In this document: positions 8,496 to 16,366 of the stretch, in pieces
Layout: each line of letters opens with the position of its first letter
Numbering within the stretch: position 1 is the first letter of the stretch
Source of the DNA: Methylobacterium sp. Leaf125
Lineage (GTDB): Bacteria; Pseudomonadota; Alphaproteobacteria; Rhizobiales; Beijerinckiaceae
Assembly (NCBI RefSeq): GCF_001423085.1
Contig: NZ_LMNU01000005.1
Coordinates: forward strand, 1-64,000
Direction: 5' to 3'
DNA length: 64,000 bases
Translations under genes and position numbers: made by a program
The notes under the pieces: model-generated
Databases searched by the model: none
What the model was told of the DNA's origin: nothing
What the model saw: only the letters and a program-made list of their open reading frames with translations

Positions 8496-8594
8496 GTTTC
8501 GGGTATAAATTGGCCCAGCTGCTTACAGCTGGAATTTGTCCGAAACTGGACATTGGCAGCAACAGGTATTAGAGGTTTAAATCCTCTAGTGCCT
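8496..8594. other. Two adjacent strong hairpins in a convergent spacer
   Basis: Hairpin A (8496-8546) pairs GTTTCGG with CCGAAAC, AAATT with AATTT and CCAGCTG with CAGCTGG around a CTTA loop: 19 base pairs with small bulges. Hairpin B (8564-8594) pairs AGGTATTAGAGG with CCTCTAGTGCCT (two G-T pairs) around a TTTAAAT loop. The stretch is AT-richer than its surroundings and no reading frame is credible. It could be a structured RNA, a bidirectional terminator without a T-run, or an intergenic repeat family. Hairpin B resembles a tRNA T-arm, but no other tRNA part is visible. Confidence 0.5.
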
Positions 8595-8645
8595 ATACTA
8601 ACGAGGCATGAGACGGGCTGGGCCGCGTTCACGTCCGACTGATAC

Positions 8646-9986
8646 TCAGGACGGCAGGGTCACCTCCGCACGTAATCCGCCACCGGTCCGGTTCGCCAGC
8701 ACCACGTCGCCCCCATGGGCGCGGATCGCCGACCGTGTGATGGCGAGCCCAAGACCGGTCCCGCCCGTGTCGGCGTTGCGCGAGCCCTCTAGCCGCGCGA
8801 AGGGCACGAACATCTCCTCGATCCTGTCGGGCGGCACCCCCGGCCCATCGTCGTCGACGAGGATACGGATCAGGTCGTCGGCTCGCTCCAGCGAGATCCG
8901 TGCCCTGTCGCCGTAGCGGACGGCGTTCTCGACCAGGTTGTCTAGGGCCCGGCGCAGCGCCAGCGGCCGGCCCTGGAAGGGAACGGTGGCCGGGGACGTG
9001 ACGGTGACGTCCCGCCCGAGCACTCCGTGGTCGTCCGCGAGCGCCCGGACCATCTCGGAAAGGTCCAATGCGCCGCTGTCCTGGGCGAGCGCGTCATCCC
9101 GGGAGAATGCCAGGGTCGCGTCGACCATGCGCCCCATATCCGAGATCGTACGGACCATCGCGTTCCGGAGCTCGCCGTCCTCGACCATCTCGGCCCGAAG
9201 CCAGAGGGAGGCGATGGGGGTGCGCAGGTCGTGGCTGATGGCGGCCAGCATCCGGGTGCGGTCGGCAACGAAGGCCCCCGAGCGTTCCTGCATCTGGTTG
9301 AACGCCGCCGTCATGGTCCGCAACTCGCTCGGGCCGCGCTCCGGCAGCGGCTCGAACCCGGTGCCGCGACCGGCCTTCTCCGCGGCCCTGGCGAGGTCAG
9401 CCACCGGACCGACGATCCCGCGCCTGGCGACGGCGACGACCACGAGCACGGCGACAACGCTCGCCAGGACCTGGATGAGCGCGATCCGCATCCACGGCGG
9501 GGTCCGCGACGCGAGCGGGGCCTCGGCGTTGAGCCAGCGCCCGTCGTCAAGCCGGACGGAGACCCGCAGGGCCTGGGTCCTGTCCGACAGGCGGCCCCGG
9601 GGGGCATTCTCCCCGACGTCGCGCTCGACCAGGGCGATCCGCGCCTGGCTCGCGTCGTCCTTCATGCGACGGTCGATCCGCCGCGCGAGCCGTGCCTCGT
9701 CAACTCCCATCGCGCCTTCCGGGACGAGGCTGCTGGCATCGATGGTGAAGCGGTGACGGGGGGAGCCATACGCCGCGACCACGCTCGGGACGGTGTCGGG
9801 CTGGACCGCGTCGAGCAGGCGAACCAGCGTGGCGATGCGGTCGACCACCTGGGTCCGGGCCGCCGCGCGACCGACCCGCGACGACTCGTGCGCGAACATC
9901 GCGAAGGCCACGGCCTGGGCGCCGACGACGGCGAACACCAGCAGGATCGCCAGCCGTCCGCCGAGCGAGTGCGGCACCAGCCTCAA
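8646..9986 (-). CDS. Membrane sensor histidine kinase
   Basis: A 446-residue class I kinase. It has an N-terminal membrane helix (LAILLVFAVVGAQAVAFAMF), a periplasmic sensor of about 120 residues, and a second helix (LIQVLASVVAVLVVVAVA). HAMP follows, then the phosphoacceptor in AISHDLRTPI, and a HATPase domain with N-box, VDDDGPGVP and GTGLGLAI motifs. Its start overlaps the stop of the response-regulator gene by 4 bases, so the two are co-translated. The EnvZ/OmpR-like layout suggests an envelope or metal signal, but the ligand is unknown. Confidence 0.93.
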   Translation of the reverse strand: MRLVPHSLGGRLAILLVFAVVGAQAVAFAMFAHESSRVGRAAARTQVVDRIATLVRLLDAVQPDTVPSVVAAYGSPRHRFTIDASSLVPEGAMGVDEARLARRIDRRMKDDASQARIALVERDVGENAPRGRLSDRTQALRVSVRLDDGRWLNAEAPLASRTPPWMRIALIQVLASVVAVLVVVAVARRGIVGPVADLARAAEKAGRGTGFEPLPERGPSELRTMTAAFNQMQERSGAFVADRTRMLAAISHDLRTPIASLWLRAEMVEDGELRNAMVRTISDMGRMVDATLAFSRDDALAQDSGALDLSEMVRALADDHGVLGRDVTVTSPATVPFQGRPLALRRALDNLVENAVRYGDRARISLERADDLIRILVDDDGPGVPPDRIEEMFVPFARLEGSRNADTGGTGLGLAITRSAIRAHGGDVVLANRTGGGLRAEVTLPS

Positions 9987-10702
9987 GGCACCATCCTCAC
10001 CTCGGCCGCCAGGACGTAGCCGCCGCCCCAGACCGTCTTGAGGAGCCCCGGGTTGGCCGGGTCGCGCTCCAGCTTGCGCCGGAGGCGGCTGACCTGGTTG
10101 TCGATGCTGCGGTCGAACCCGTCGGCGGTCCGGCCGCTGGTCAGGTCGAGGAGCTGGTCGCGCGAGAGCACCACCCTCGGATGCCGGGTCAGTGCCGACA
10201 GCAGGCGGAACTCAGATGTGCTGAGCGCGACGGGGGTGCCGGCGTCGTCGACGAGCTCGCGCCGGTCGGTATCCAGCGTCCAGCGGTCGAACGTCAGCTT
10301 GCGTCCGTCCGCCTCGTCCCGGGTCCGGGGAAGCGCGCGCGTGCGCCGGAGGAGGTTCTTGATACGGGCGAGGAGCTCGCGCGGCTCGAACGGCTTCGTG
10401 ACGTAGTCGTCGGCCCCGATCTCCAACCCGACGATCCGGTCGGTCCCCTCTGCCAGGGCGGTGAGGAGGATGACGGGCGTGTCGTAGGCTTCCCGGATGT
10501 GGCGGCAGAGCGAGAGTCCGTCCTCGCCCGGCATCATCACGTCGAGGAGCACCAGGTCGATGGCGCTTCCGGCCAGGACGACGCGGGCGGCCGCCGCGTC
10601 GGCTGCGACGGTGACCTTGAGTTCGTGCCGCCTGAGGTAGGCAGCGAGCGGATCGCGGATGTCGTGATGGTCGTCCACCACCAGGATGTGTGCGTCGTCC
10701 AT
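9983..10702 (-). CDS. OmpR-family response regulator
   Basis: A 239-residue two-domain regulator. The receiver has acidic VVDDH, phosphoacceptor Asp54 in LLLDVMMPGEDG, and Lys in YVTKPFEPRELLARI. The C-terminal winged helix ends with VSRLRRKLERDP and TVWGGGYVLA. First gene of a two-gene operon with the histidine kinase. It is divergent from a small secreted Gly/His/Trp-rich protein gene, which may be a target. Confidence 0.94.
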   Translation of the reverse strand: MDDAHILVVDDHHDIRDPLAAYLRRHELKVTVAADAAAARVVLAGSAIDLVLLDVMMPGEDGLSLCRHIREAYDTPVILLTALAEGTDRIVGLEIGADDYVTKPFEPRELLARIKNLLRRTRALPRTRDEADGRKLTFDRWTLDTDRRELVDDAGTPVALSTSEFRLLSALTRHPRVVLSRDQLLDLTSGRTADGFDRSIDNQVSRLRRKLERDPANPGLLKTVWGGGYVLAAEVRMVP

Positions 10703-10891
10703 GTCCCGAACCTTTCGTACCGGACCCTAACGCGCGGCGGCCTCCCCCTCCCGGGGGATTCTGTCGCGAAATGTATCGGGACCTTCGAACCCGCGACGGT
10801 TCGCGACGAAAACGGGGTTTCCCGGCAAATCCCTGCGACAGGCCGGCGGCAAGGTGCGGGCAGTTCAAACCCCGCATCGGGAGACGAAGCG

Positions 10892-11245
10892 ATGACGAAG
10901 CAAGCGGTACGCGCGCCGACCCTGTTGAGGCGGCTCCTGCCCGCGGCCCTGCTGGCGGCCGGCCTGGCGGCGCCGTTGGCCACCGCCGGCACGGCCGAGG
11001 CCCGCGACGGCTGTGGCCTCGGGGGCCACCGCGGGTTCTACGGCTACTGCCGGCCCAACCTCGGACCGAGGGTATTCTACCGGCCCTACGCCTTCCGGCC
11101 CGCCTTCTACGGACCGCGACGGTTCGGTTGGGGCGGTCCTCGCTGGGGCGGCTACCGGCATGTCGGCTGGGGCCATCGCGGGTGGGGCCATCGCGGGTGG
11201 GGCCATCGCGGGTGGGGCCACCACGGCTGGCATCACCGTTGGTGA
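10892..11245 (+). CDS. Small secreted GCG/CRPN-type protein with GWGHR repeats
   Basis: A 117-residue protein. The signal peptide (LLPAALLAAGLAAPLATAGTAEA) is followed by GCGLGGHRGFYGYCRPN, the prefix found in a family of alphaproteobacterial secreted proteins named after the GCG and CRPN motifs. An aromatic/Gly-rich part then ends in three perfect GWGHR units and a GWGHHGWHHRW tail. The repeats are 15-base tandem copies at DNA level (about 11167-11220). The His-rich tail could bind metal; that is inference. The ATG at 10892 follows GGGAGACGAAG. Confidence 0.75.
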   Translation: MTKQAVRAPTLLRRLLPAALLAAGLAAPLATAGTAEARDGCGLGGHRGFYGYCRPNLGPRVFYRPYAFRPAFYGPRRFGWGGPRWGGYRHVGWGHRGWGHRGWGHRGWGHHGWHHRW

Positions 11246-11316
11246 CCCTGCCGAGGCTAGGGGTCGTGCCATCCGGCGCGGCCCCGGGACGACCCGGTGA
11301 CGCGAGAGGTGCGATC

Positions 11317-11703
11317 ATGACGAAGGCTATCGCCTCCCTGACCCTGTGCACGTTCCTGGCGGTTACATCCGCATCCGCCCAGACGCCTGCGGTCACCGAC
11401 CCGCCGAAGGGAGCGGGAGCCGCCCTCGCGACCTTCCTTTCGCGGAACCGCACACGGATCATGCGGGCCGATGCCGATCACGACGGGCGCGTCACCCGGG
11501 CGGAATGGGCGGCCTGGTGGGACGCCCGTCCCGGCAAGGGACCCTACGACCCTGCCGGGCGGTTCCGGGCCATCGACGCGGACGGCGACGGCTTCCTCAC
11601 CGCGGAGGAGATCGACACCACGTCCAGCAAGCGGTTCGCACGGCTCGACGCCGACCACGACGGTCGCGTCGTCCGCGCGGAGCGACCCTGCCGCGCCAAG
11701 TGA
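11317..11703 (+). CDS. Secreted EF-hand calcium-binding protein
   Basis: A 128-residue protein with a signal peptide (AIASLTLCTFLAVTSASA) and three EF-hand loops: DADHDGRVTRAEW, DADGDGFLTAEE and DADHDGRVVRAE. The odd number suggests either dimerisation or a decayed fourth hand. It resembles small periplasmic EF-hand proteins of unknown function in Hyphomicrobiales. It lies 71 bases after the GWGHR-repeat gene in the same direction and may share its transcript. Its ATG follows CGAGAGGTG. Confidence 0.85.
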   Translation: MTKAIASLTLCTFLAVTSASAQTPAVTDPPKGAGAALATFLSRNRTRIMRADADHDGRVTRAEWAAWWDARPGKGPYDPAGRFRAIDADGDGFLTAEEIDTTSSKRFARLDADHDGRVVRAERPCRAK

Positions 11704-11790
11704 ACTGAACGCCCTGGATCGGGGTTCGGATAGCGATTTTACCCCAGGACACGGTCCGTATGCCGCGTCCATCAGAACGAAAGAATCAGA

Positions 11791-12063
11791 ATGAAGCTCA
11801 CAGGTCTCATCGTCGGCGGTTTCGCGACGCTGCTCATGGCAGGCGGAGCTCAGGCCCTTCCCATGCCGGCCGGCGGTCTAGGCGTGGACGCTCCCATCGT
11901 CCAGGTCCGCGCCGGTTGCGGCTTCGGCGCCCATCGCGGCCCGTTCGGGGGCTGCCGCCTGAACCGCGGGCCGCGCGGCGCTATGCGGCGGGCCATCACG
12001 GGCGCCCCGCGCGGTTGCCCGCCCGGTCTCTATCGCGGTCCGGGCGGTCGCTGCCGTCGCTGA
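11791..12063 (+). CDS. Small secreted GCG/CRLN-type protein
   Basis: A 90-residue protein with a signal peptide ending AGGAQA and the motif GCGFGAHRGPFGGCRLNRGPR. It is a second member of the GCG...CRPN-type family seen 0.9 kb upstream, but has an Arg/Gly/Pro-rich tail with two further Cys (PRGCPPG, GGRCRR) in place of His-rich repeats. Four Cys in the mature part allow two disulfides. The function is unknown. Confidence 0.75.
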   Translation: MKLTGLIVGGFATLLMAGGAQALPMPAGGLGVDAPIVQVRAGCGFGAHRGPFGGCRLNRGPRGAMRRAITGAPRGCPPGLYRGPGGRCRR

Positions 12064-12257
12064 CGACGGCAGCTCGTTCGGCCTCGTACCGAACTTCATG
12101 CCTTCCAAGCACTCGCCAGGTCGGTGGACTGGGCGAGGGCTTGGCCTTCATAAGGCTTGGACGATTCAGCATTTTCGCAGGGGCTAAAGGCTCATACCCA
12201 CTCTCGGAGGACGCTTCGTATGCCTCGTGAAAATCTGTCGTCCGTCAGCTGCGCCGA

Positions 12258-12596
12258 TCAGCCCACGTCTCGCGTGAAGGCGTCGAATGCCCGGGCGCTG
12301 TAGACAAGCGCCGCGCCGGCATTCAAGGCCACGGCGACACCCAATGCCTCGACCATCTCCTCCTTGCTCGCGCCCGCCTTGCGCGCGGCATCGGTATGGA
12401 AGGCGATGCAACCATCGCACCGGGTCGTCACCGCCACGGCAAGGGCGATCAATTCCCGCGTCTTGGCGTCGAGTTTCGGCTCCTTCGGCTTGGCCGATGC
12501 CAACTTGTCGTGCGCGCTTAGGAGTTCGGGGCTGATCTCACCCATCTGGCCCAGGGTGGACACCAACTCGCCGCGGTAGCCATTCCAATTTTCCAT
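12258..12596 (-). CDS. AhpD-like carboxymuconolactone decarboxylase family protein
   Basis: A 112-residue alkylhydroperoxidase-like protein with the redox motif CDGCIAFHTDAARKAG (CxxC with downstream His). AhpD-type proteins use this pair for peroxide or thiol redox chemistry. The start at 12596 is set by a strong GGAGGAGAT ribosome binding site just upstream. A palindrome resembling a TetR-family operator lies upstream, but no TetR gene is seen in the window. Confidence 0.88.
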   Translation of the reverse strand: MENWNGYRGELVSTLGQMGEISPELLSAHDKLASAKPKEPKLDAKTRELIALAVAVTTRCDGCIAFHTDAARKAGASKEEMVEALGVAVALNAGAALVYSARAFDAFTRDVG

Positions 12597-12660
12597 CTCG
12601 GATCTCCTCCAAATGCGGCTCTCTCGGGAGCCGTCCTTGATCGGACGCGGAGCGTTACGC

Positions 12661-12678
12661 CTACCATCTAGTAGGTAG
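12661..12678. promoter_or_regulatory. Palindromic operator-like site before the AhpD-like gene
   Basis: CTACC at 12661-12665 and GGTAG at 12674-12678 flank a near-palindromic core (ATCTAGTA). A further ACCTAACTACC-type half follows on the minus strand. Sequences of this type are common TetR-family operators. It lies 65 bases upstream of the AhpD-like start, where it could block transcription. Confidence 0.45.
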
Positions 12679-12714
12679 TTAGGTGTTACAGGCATGGCAA
12701 CCCGGCCGACATCC

Positions 12715-13017
12715 TCACGGTAGCCGTACGGGACGACGTCCTCTGGTGCGCTTTCCGACGACTGCCGACGCGGGCTCCTCCGGCGGATCGGGCGGCGGGG
12801 TGGAAATCAGCGCGGCGATCCGTCGAAGCTCGGTCCGCGCCCTCCCGCAGATGTCGGTCACGTCGTCGTGCCCGTGCCCCGGGACGATGACCGTGCAAAG
12901 GTGCTCGTAACCGCTGGACGCATGGAGCGCGAAGGTCACCGACCAGACTGGGGCCTTCCCCGGTCCGTAGGTCGTAAACTCGATCTTCCGAGGTTCGACG
13001 CGAAGGGCGATGTCCAT
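12715..13017 (-). CDS. Hypothetical protein downstream of Crp/Fnr gene
   Basis: A 100-residue frame from ATG 13017, beginning MDIALRVEPRKIEFTTYG and ending in a Pro/Arg-rich tail (STPPPDPPEEPASAVVG). It contains a His/Asp-rich patch, VPGHGHDDVTD. It starts 29 bases after the stop of the Crp/Fnr gene on the same strand and could be co-transcribed. I do not recognise a family. Codon use is like the neighbours, supporting a real gene, but the ribosome binding site is weak. Confidence 0.5.
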   Translation of the reverse strand: MDIALRVEPRKIEFTTYGPGKAPVWSVTFALHASSGYEHLCTVIVPGHGHDDVTDICGRARTELRRIAALISTPPPDPPEEPASAVVGKRTRGRRPVRLP

Positions 13018-13046
13018 GTCGATGGCGTCCGAACCCGATTGATTGA

Positions 13047-13727
13047 TCAGCAGGGATTCCGCCTGCCGGCCGCCAGGCTCGCCCGGTCGATGACCTGCAC
13101 CTGGCCGCGCCGGATCTCGACGAGGCCGTCGTCGGCCCACTCGCCCAGGAGGCGGCTGACGACCTCGCGCACGCTCCCTACGTCGGACGCCAATTGCTGG
13201 TGGGTCTTCCAGACGATCCCCTCGGCATCGGCCTCGACCAGCAATCGGCGGGCGAGGCGTTGCTCCAAGGGGGCGAACGCGATCTCCTCGACCAGGTCGA
13301 ACATTCCCGACAGGAGCTTGGTGTAGTCGTCGAGGACGAAGGTCCGAAACGCGTCGCTCTCCCGCATCAGCTGGCGGAAGGTGTCGGATGGAAGGGCGGC
13401 CAACTCGGTCCGGGCCTCGGCGACGCTCTGCGCCGGGAAGCCCCCGCCCGACAGCAGGCACTGGGTGGTCAGGACGCAGGTGCCGCCGGCGCCGACCTTG
13501 TAGATCAGCATCTCGCGGCCGCCCTCGGACATCCGGAACACCCGGGTGCGACCGTCGATGCACATCAGGTAGTTCGCGCAGGCGCCCTGGAGCTCGTAGG
13601 CAATCGCGCCGGCCTCCAGCACGGGGAAATGCACCGTGCCGCGGGCGACCTGGAGATGGCTCGCGCTGAAGTCCCGGACCAGCGGGAAGCGCTCGACCCA
13701 GCGCTCGACCTGATGGGCGTTCTGCAT
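13047..13727 (-). CDS. Crp/Fnr family transcriptional regulator
   Basis: A 226-residue protein with an N-terminal cyclic-nucleotide-binding-like beta-roll (EGGREMLIYKVGAGGTCVLTTQCLL) and a C-terminal winged helix (THQQLASDVGSVREVVSRLL). The N-terminus lacks the FNR four-Cys cluster, so it is not an oxygen-sensing FNR. Two Cys sit in GTCVLTTQC. The start at 13727 is set by a GGAGGAAG ribosome binding site. A perfect GTGAC-CTGG-GTCAC palindrome lies upstream, suggesting autoregulation and possible control of the divergent pentapeptide-repeat gene. Confidence 0.9.
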   Translation of the reverse strand: MQNAHQVERWVERFPLVRDFSASHLQVARGTVHFPVLEAGAIAYELQGACANYLMCIDGRTRVFRMSEGGREMLIYKVGAGGTCVLTTQCLLSGGGFPAQSVAEARTELAALPSDTFRQLMRESDAFRTFVLDDYTKLLSGMFDLVEEIAFAPLEQRLARRLLVEADAEGIVWKTHQQLASDVGSVREVVSRLLGEWADDGLVEIRRGQVQVIDRASLAAGRRNPC

Positions 13728-13809
13728 GGTCTTCCTCCTCGGGCTGGCGGTCATTGAACGCCACCATGCCCCGGTCGATGCGTAAAGGCCTGGGGATCCG
13801 CAACCTTCG

Positions 13810-13823
13810 GTGACCTGGGTCAC
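13810..13823. promoter_or_regulatory. Crp/Fnr-type palindrome GTGAC-N4-GTCAC
   Basis: Perfect 5-base inverted repeat (13810-13814 and 13819-13823) in the 214-base spacer between the Crp/Fnr gene and the divergent secreted pentapeptide-repeat gene. The half-site and spacing fit Crp/Fnr superfamily operators. Confidence 0.5.
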
Positions 13824-13941
13824 AGACGCTTGGAAAGGACCTGGGTACCACCGTCGTCAGAGAACAAAAAACTCCGCTTCGGCGACAAAATGAGGAAGCG
13901 TAGGCTTCCCGTGGGTCGGGGCGAAACAATCGGGAGAAACC

Positions 13942-14742
13942 ATGCGCCGCATCGCCACCCTTCTACTCGCCTCCATCCTCCTGGCCGCCCCGGCCCATGC
14001 CGAGCAGGACCTGCTTCTCGGCGCCGACATGGGCTCGGCGGCGATGACCAAGGCCGAGATGACCCGCGCCGACGTCGAGGCGCTGATCGCTAAGGCCGAC
14101 GGCAAGCCCATTGACCTCTCCGACAAGGCGCTCGCCGGCCTCGACCTGTCGGGCCTGAACCTCAGGGGCGCGAACCTGCGCACCGCCCGCCTCAACAAGG
14201 CCAACCTGCGGGGCGCCGACCTGACCGGGGCGAATTTGGAACAGGCCTGGTTCATCAAGGCCGATCTTTCAGGTGCCAAGCTCGTCGGCGCCAAGATGTT
14301 CGGCATCACCGCCCGGGACGCCAACCTGAGCGGAGCCGACCTCAGCCGGTCCATGCCCATCGGCGATTTCAAGGGCGCCAACATGGCCGGGGCGACGCTG
14401 GTCGACCTCAAGGGTGGCGCCGACATCAAGAACCAGTCCATGGGCCTGATGCGGGCCGTGTTCGTCTCGGTGAACCTCAGGGGCGCAAACCTGAAGGGGG
14501 CGAACCTCGGTCGCTCGCGCCTGGAATACGCGGACCTCACCGATGCGGACCTGACCGACGTGATTCTGATGGGCTCCGACCTGTCGGGGGCGAACCTGAC
14601 CGGGGCGACCGTGTCGGGCGCCGACTTCAAGAACGTCGACGTCAGCGGCGCCCGCCTCGTGTCCCTGAAGGGCCAGGACAGCGCCAAGGACTGGTCGGCC
14701 CGCGTGAACGTCGACCGCGCCATTACCCAGGCGTCGAATTAA
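13942..14742 (+). CDS. Secreted pentapeptide-repeat protein
   Basis: A 266-residue protein with a signal peptide (LLLASILLAAPAHA) and then many A(D/N)LxG repeats from about residue 65 to 240. These should form a right-handed quadrilateral beta-helix. A short helical segment (TKAEMTRADVEALIAKADGK) precedes them. It is exported, unlike gyrase-protecting Qnr-type relatives, so a periplasmic role is likely but unknown. Divergent from a Crp/Fnr regulator with a palindromic site between them. The ribosome binding site CGGGAGAAACC precedes the ATG. Confidence 0.88.
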   Translation: MRRIATLLLASILLAAPAHAEQDLLLGADMGSAAMTKAEMTRADVEALIAKADGKPIDLSDKALAGLDLSGLNLRGANLRTARLNKANLRGADLTGANLEQAWFIKADLSGAKLVGAKMFGITARDANLSGADLSRSMPIGDFKGANMAGATLVDLKGGADIKNQSMGLMRAVFVSVNLRGANLKGANLGRSRLEYADLTDADLTDVILMGSDLSGANLTGATVSGADFKNVDVSGARLVSLKGQDSAKDWSARVNVDRAITQASN

Positions 14743-14937
14743 CCACTCGCCCTTCCATCCCGCATCCGGTCACGGATATCCGTGCCTCACCCGGTTGGCT
14801 GACGAACCTCACCACCGACCTGTAGTAGTCGCAACCCGACGACTGGTACCCACTCGTACGGCACCCGCAAGCACCAGGCACGTTATCCGGCGACGCATCC
14901 GTCAGGCGGTGTGCCCAGCCAGGAAGCCAACGACACG

Positions 14938-15723
14938 ATGATCCACAAGGCGACGCGAACCAAGGACGATGCCATCGACAGCGACGGGTTCGTGGCGCGG
15001 GCCAATTTCCCGGGACACCTGGAGCCGGGGAGCCCGGACCATGGCCTCGGACCGCTGGCGACGATCATGGAATCGTTCCTCGCGCCGGGCACCCACATTA
15101 AGCTGCACGAGCACGTCGTGGACGAGATCGTCTCCTGGGTCCCGGCGGGCGTGATGCGCCACGACGACCCCCAGGGCGGCCACCTGACGGTCGATGCCCA
15201 CCATCTCATGGTCATGAACGCAGGTCGTGGTTTCCGGCACGAGGAGCGAACCCGCGACGACGACCCGCCGCTCCGGATGCTGCAGATCTTCGTCCGCCCG
15301 CGTGCGGAGGGGCTAGAGCCCGGCATCCAGCACGGCCGGCTTCCGGCACCGCTAGCGAATACGTGGCGCGACGTCTTCGGGCCGACGGGAAGCAAGGCAC
15401 CCTTCCACGTTCGCAACGCCGTCCTTTGCCGCGATATCCGGCTCGGGGCCGGAGCGACCGCGACCGTGCCGACGGAGCCCGGCCACAAGACCTACTTTTT
15501 CGTCTTCGAAGGATGCGTGTCGTTCGACAACCAGACCTTCGGCGAGGCCGAGAGCGGCCTTCTGGCGGAGAGCGGCGATATCGCCTTGGAGGCCGTCGAG
15601 GATTCGGTGGTGCTGGCCTTCGTGATCGACCCGCACGCCCCGGTCTGCCGCGGCGGCACGGTCGGCGACGGCGAGACCGTCCATGCGATGGCCTCACGCG
15701 CGCGCCGTGCATGCTCTCATTGA
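14938..15723 (+). CDS. Pirin family protein
   Basis: A bicupin of about 261 residues. The metal-site motif of pirins is seen as KLHEHVVDEIVSWVPAGVMRHDD, with later HLMVMNAGRGFRHEER and the second cupin around GHKTYFFVFEGCVSF. Pirins can act as quercetin dioxygenases or redox-sensing cofactors. The ATG at 14938 follows AGGAAG by 11 bases. A GTG at 14911 in the same frame is an alternative start adding nine residues. Confidence 0.85.
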   Translation: MIHKATRTKDDAIDSDGFVARANFPGHLEPGSPDHGLGPLATIMESFLAPGTHIKLHEHVVDEIVSWVPAGVMRHDDPQGGHLTVDAHHLMVMNAGRGFRHEERTRDDDPPLRMLQIFVRPRAEGLEPGIQHGRLPAPLANTWRDVFGPTGSKAPFHVRNAVLCRDIRLGAGATATVPTEPGHKTYFFVFEGCVSFDNQTFGEAESGLLAESGDIALEAVEDSVVLAFVIDPHAPVCRGGTVGDGETVHAMASRARRACSH

Positions 15724-16004
15724 GGCTCGGTCGACGACCGTGAGGTTGAGCAAGTCGAACTTGCGGGGATGCAGTTTTCCTATCCCCCGGCCTCAGCTTC
15801 CGGGGACTTCCCGACCGACTTCACACTCATGATGCCATCATGCCCGTCCTCGTATGACGGAAAGCGACGCTCAAGTGAGGATTGCGTTCCGTCCTCTCAT
15901 GATGCGTGGGGGGTAGTCGAAGATGGAGGAGCAACGGGCCAGCTGATTCAGGCTTCGACTGAGGCAACCATTCGGGGGGCCGGCTCGTCCCCACGATTCG
16001 ACCG

Positions 16005-16307
16005 TCACAGCCCGAGTTGCGCTTTCCGTGTGAGATGCCCGTTGCGGAAAGTCAGGGCGACGTTAGCGCCATACCGACCCGCCCCACGCCAGGAATAGGT
16101 TGCCCTGTGCGTGGCGCCGATTGTCATATGGGTTACCTGCCGACCCTCGCATCCAAAAATCGTCCGGACCCGCGCCATGCTCATGCCCGTCTCGATGCGG
16201 TCGTAGGCCGACCGCGTGGCACGGCATTCCTTCGCCAGTGCGTCCGTGGCGAAGCAGCCGGACGTGAGGAGGGCTGCCATCAGGATGACGGGACGGTCGT
16301 TTGGCAT
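16005..16307 (-). CDS. Small secreted BLIP/SmpA-like protein
   Basis: A 100-residue protein whose hydrophobic N-terminus (PVILMAALLTSGCFATDALA) contains a possible lipobox (LLTSGC). The remainder (AYDRIETGMSMARVRTIFGC, TYSWRG, ANVALTFRNGHLTRKAQLGL) follows the pattern of the beta-lactamase-inhibitor/SmpA-OmlA fold: Y-x-I-x-x-GMS-x-x-x-V, then NGxLxxKxQxGL. The fold is found in many small envelope proteins. Start chosen at 16307, which places the signal peptide first. Function unknown. Confidence 0.7.
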   Translation of the reverse strand: MPNDRPVILMAALLTSGCFATDALAKECRATRSAYDRIETGMSMARVRTIFGCEGRQVTHMTIGATHRATYSWRGAGRYGANVALTFRNGHLTRKAQLGL

Positions 16308-16366
16308 GGTGTCCGGTGTCACTGGGGTGGATCGACGAGGTTCGACGATTGCGGGGGGCATCGACC

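Noticed and set aside
8561..8594. tRNA gene suggested by the T-arm-like AGAGG-TTTAAAT-CCTCT hairpin
   Set aside because: No D-arm, anticodon arm, acceptor pairing or CCA is found nearby, and the loop lacks the usual TTC.
12715..13929. 404-codon minus-strand frame spanning the Crp/Fnr gene
   Set aside because: Only its last 100 codons (from 13017) lie outside the Crp/Fnr gene. The rest is an out-of-frame shadow of a clear regulator.
15726..15764. Two short inverted repeats after the pirin gene as a terminator
   Set aside because: The first stem would need a one-base loop and no T-run follows either stem, so termination is not supported.
15769..16098. Plus-strand 109-codon frame
   Set aside because: Low-complexity composition, no ribosome binding site or family, and it overlaps the better-supported small secreted protein on the minus strand.
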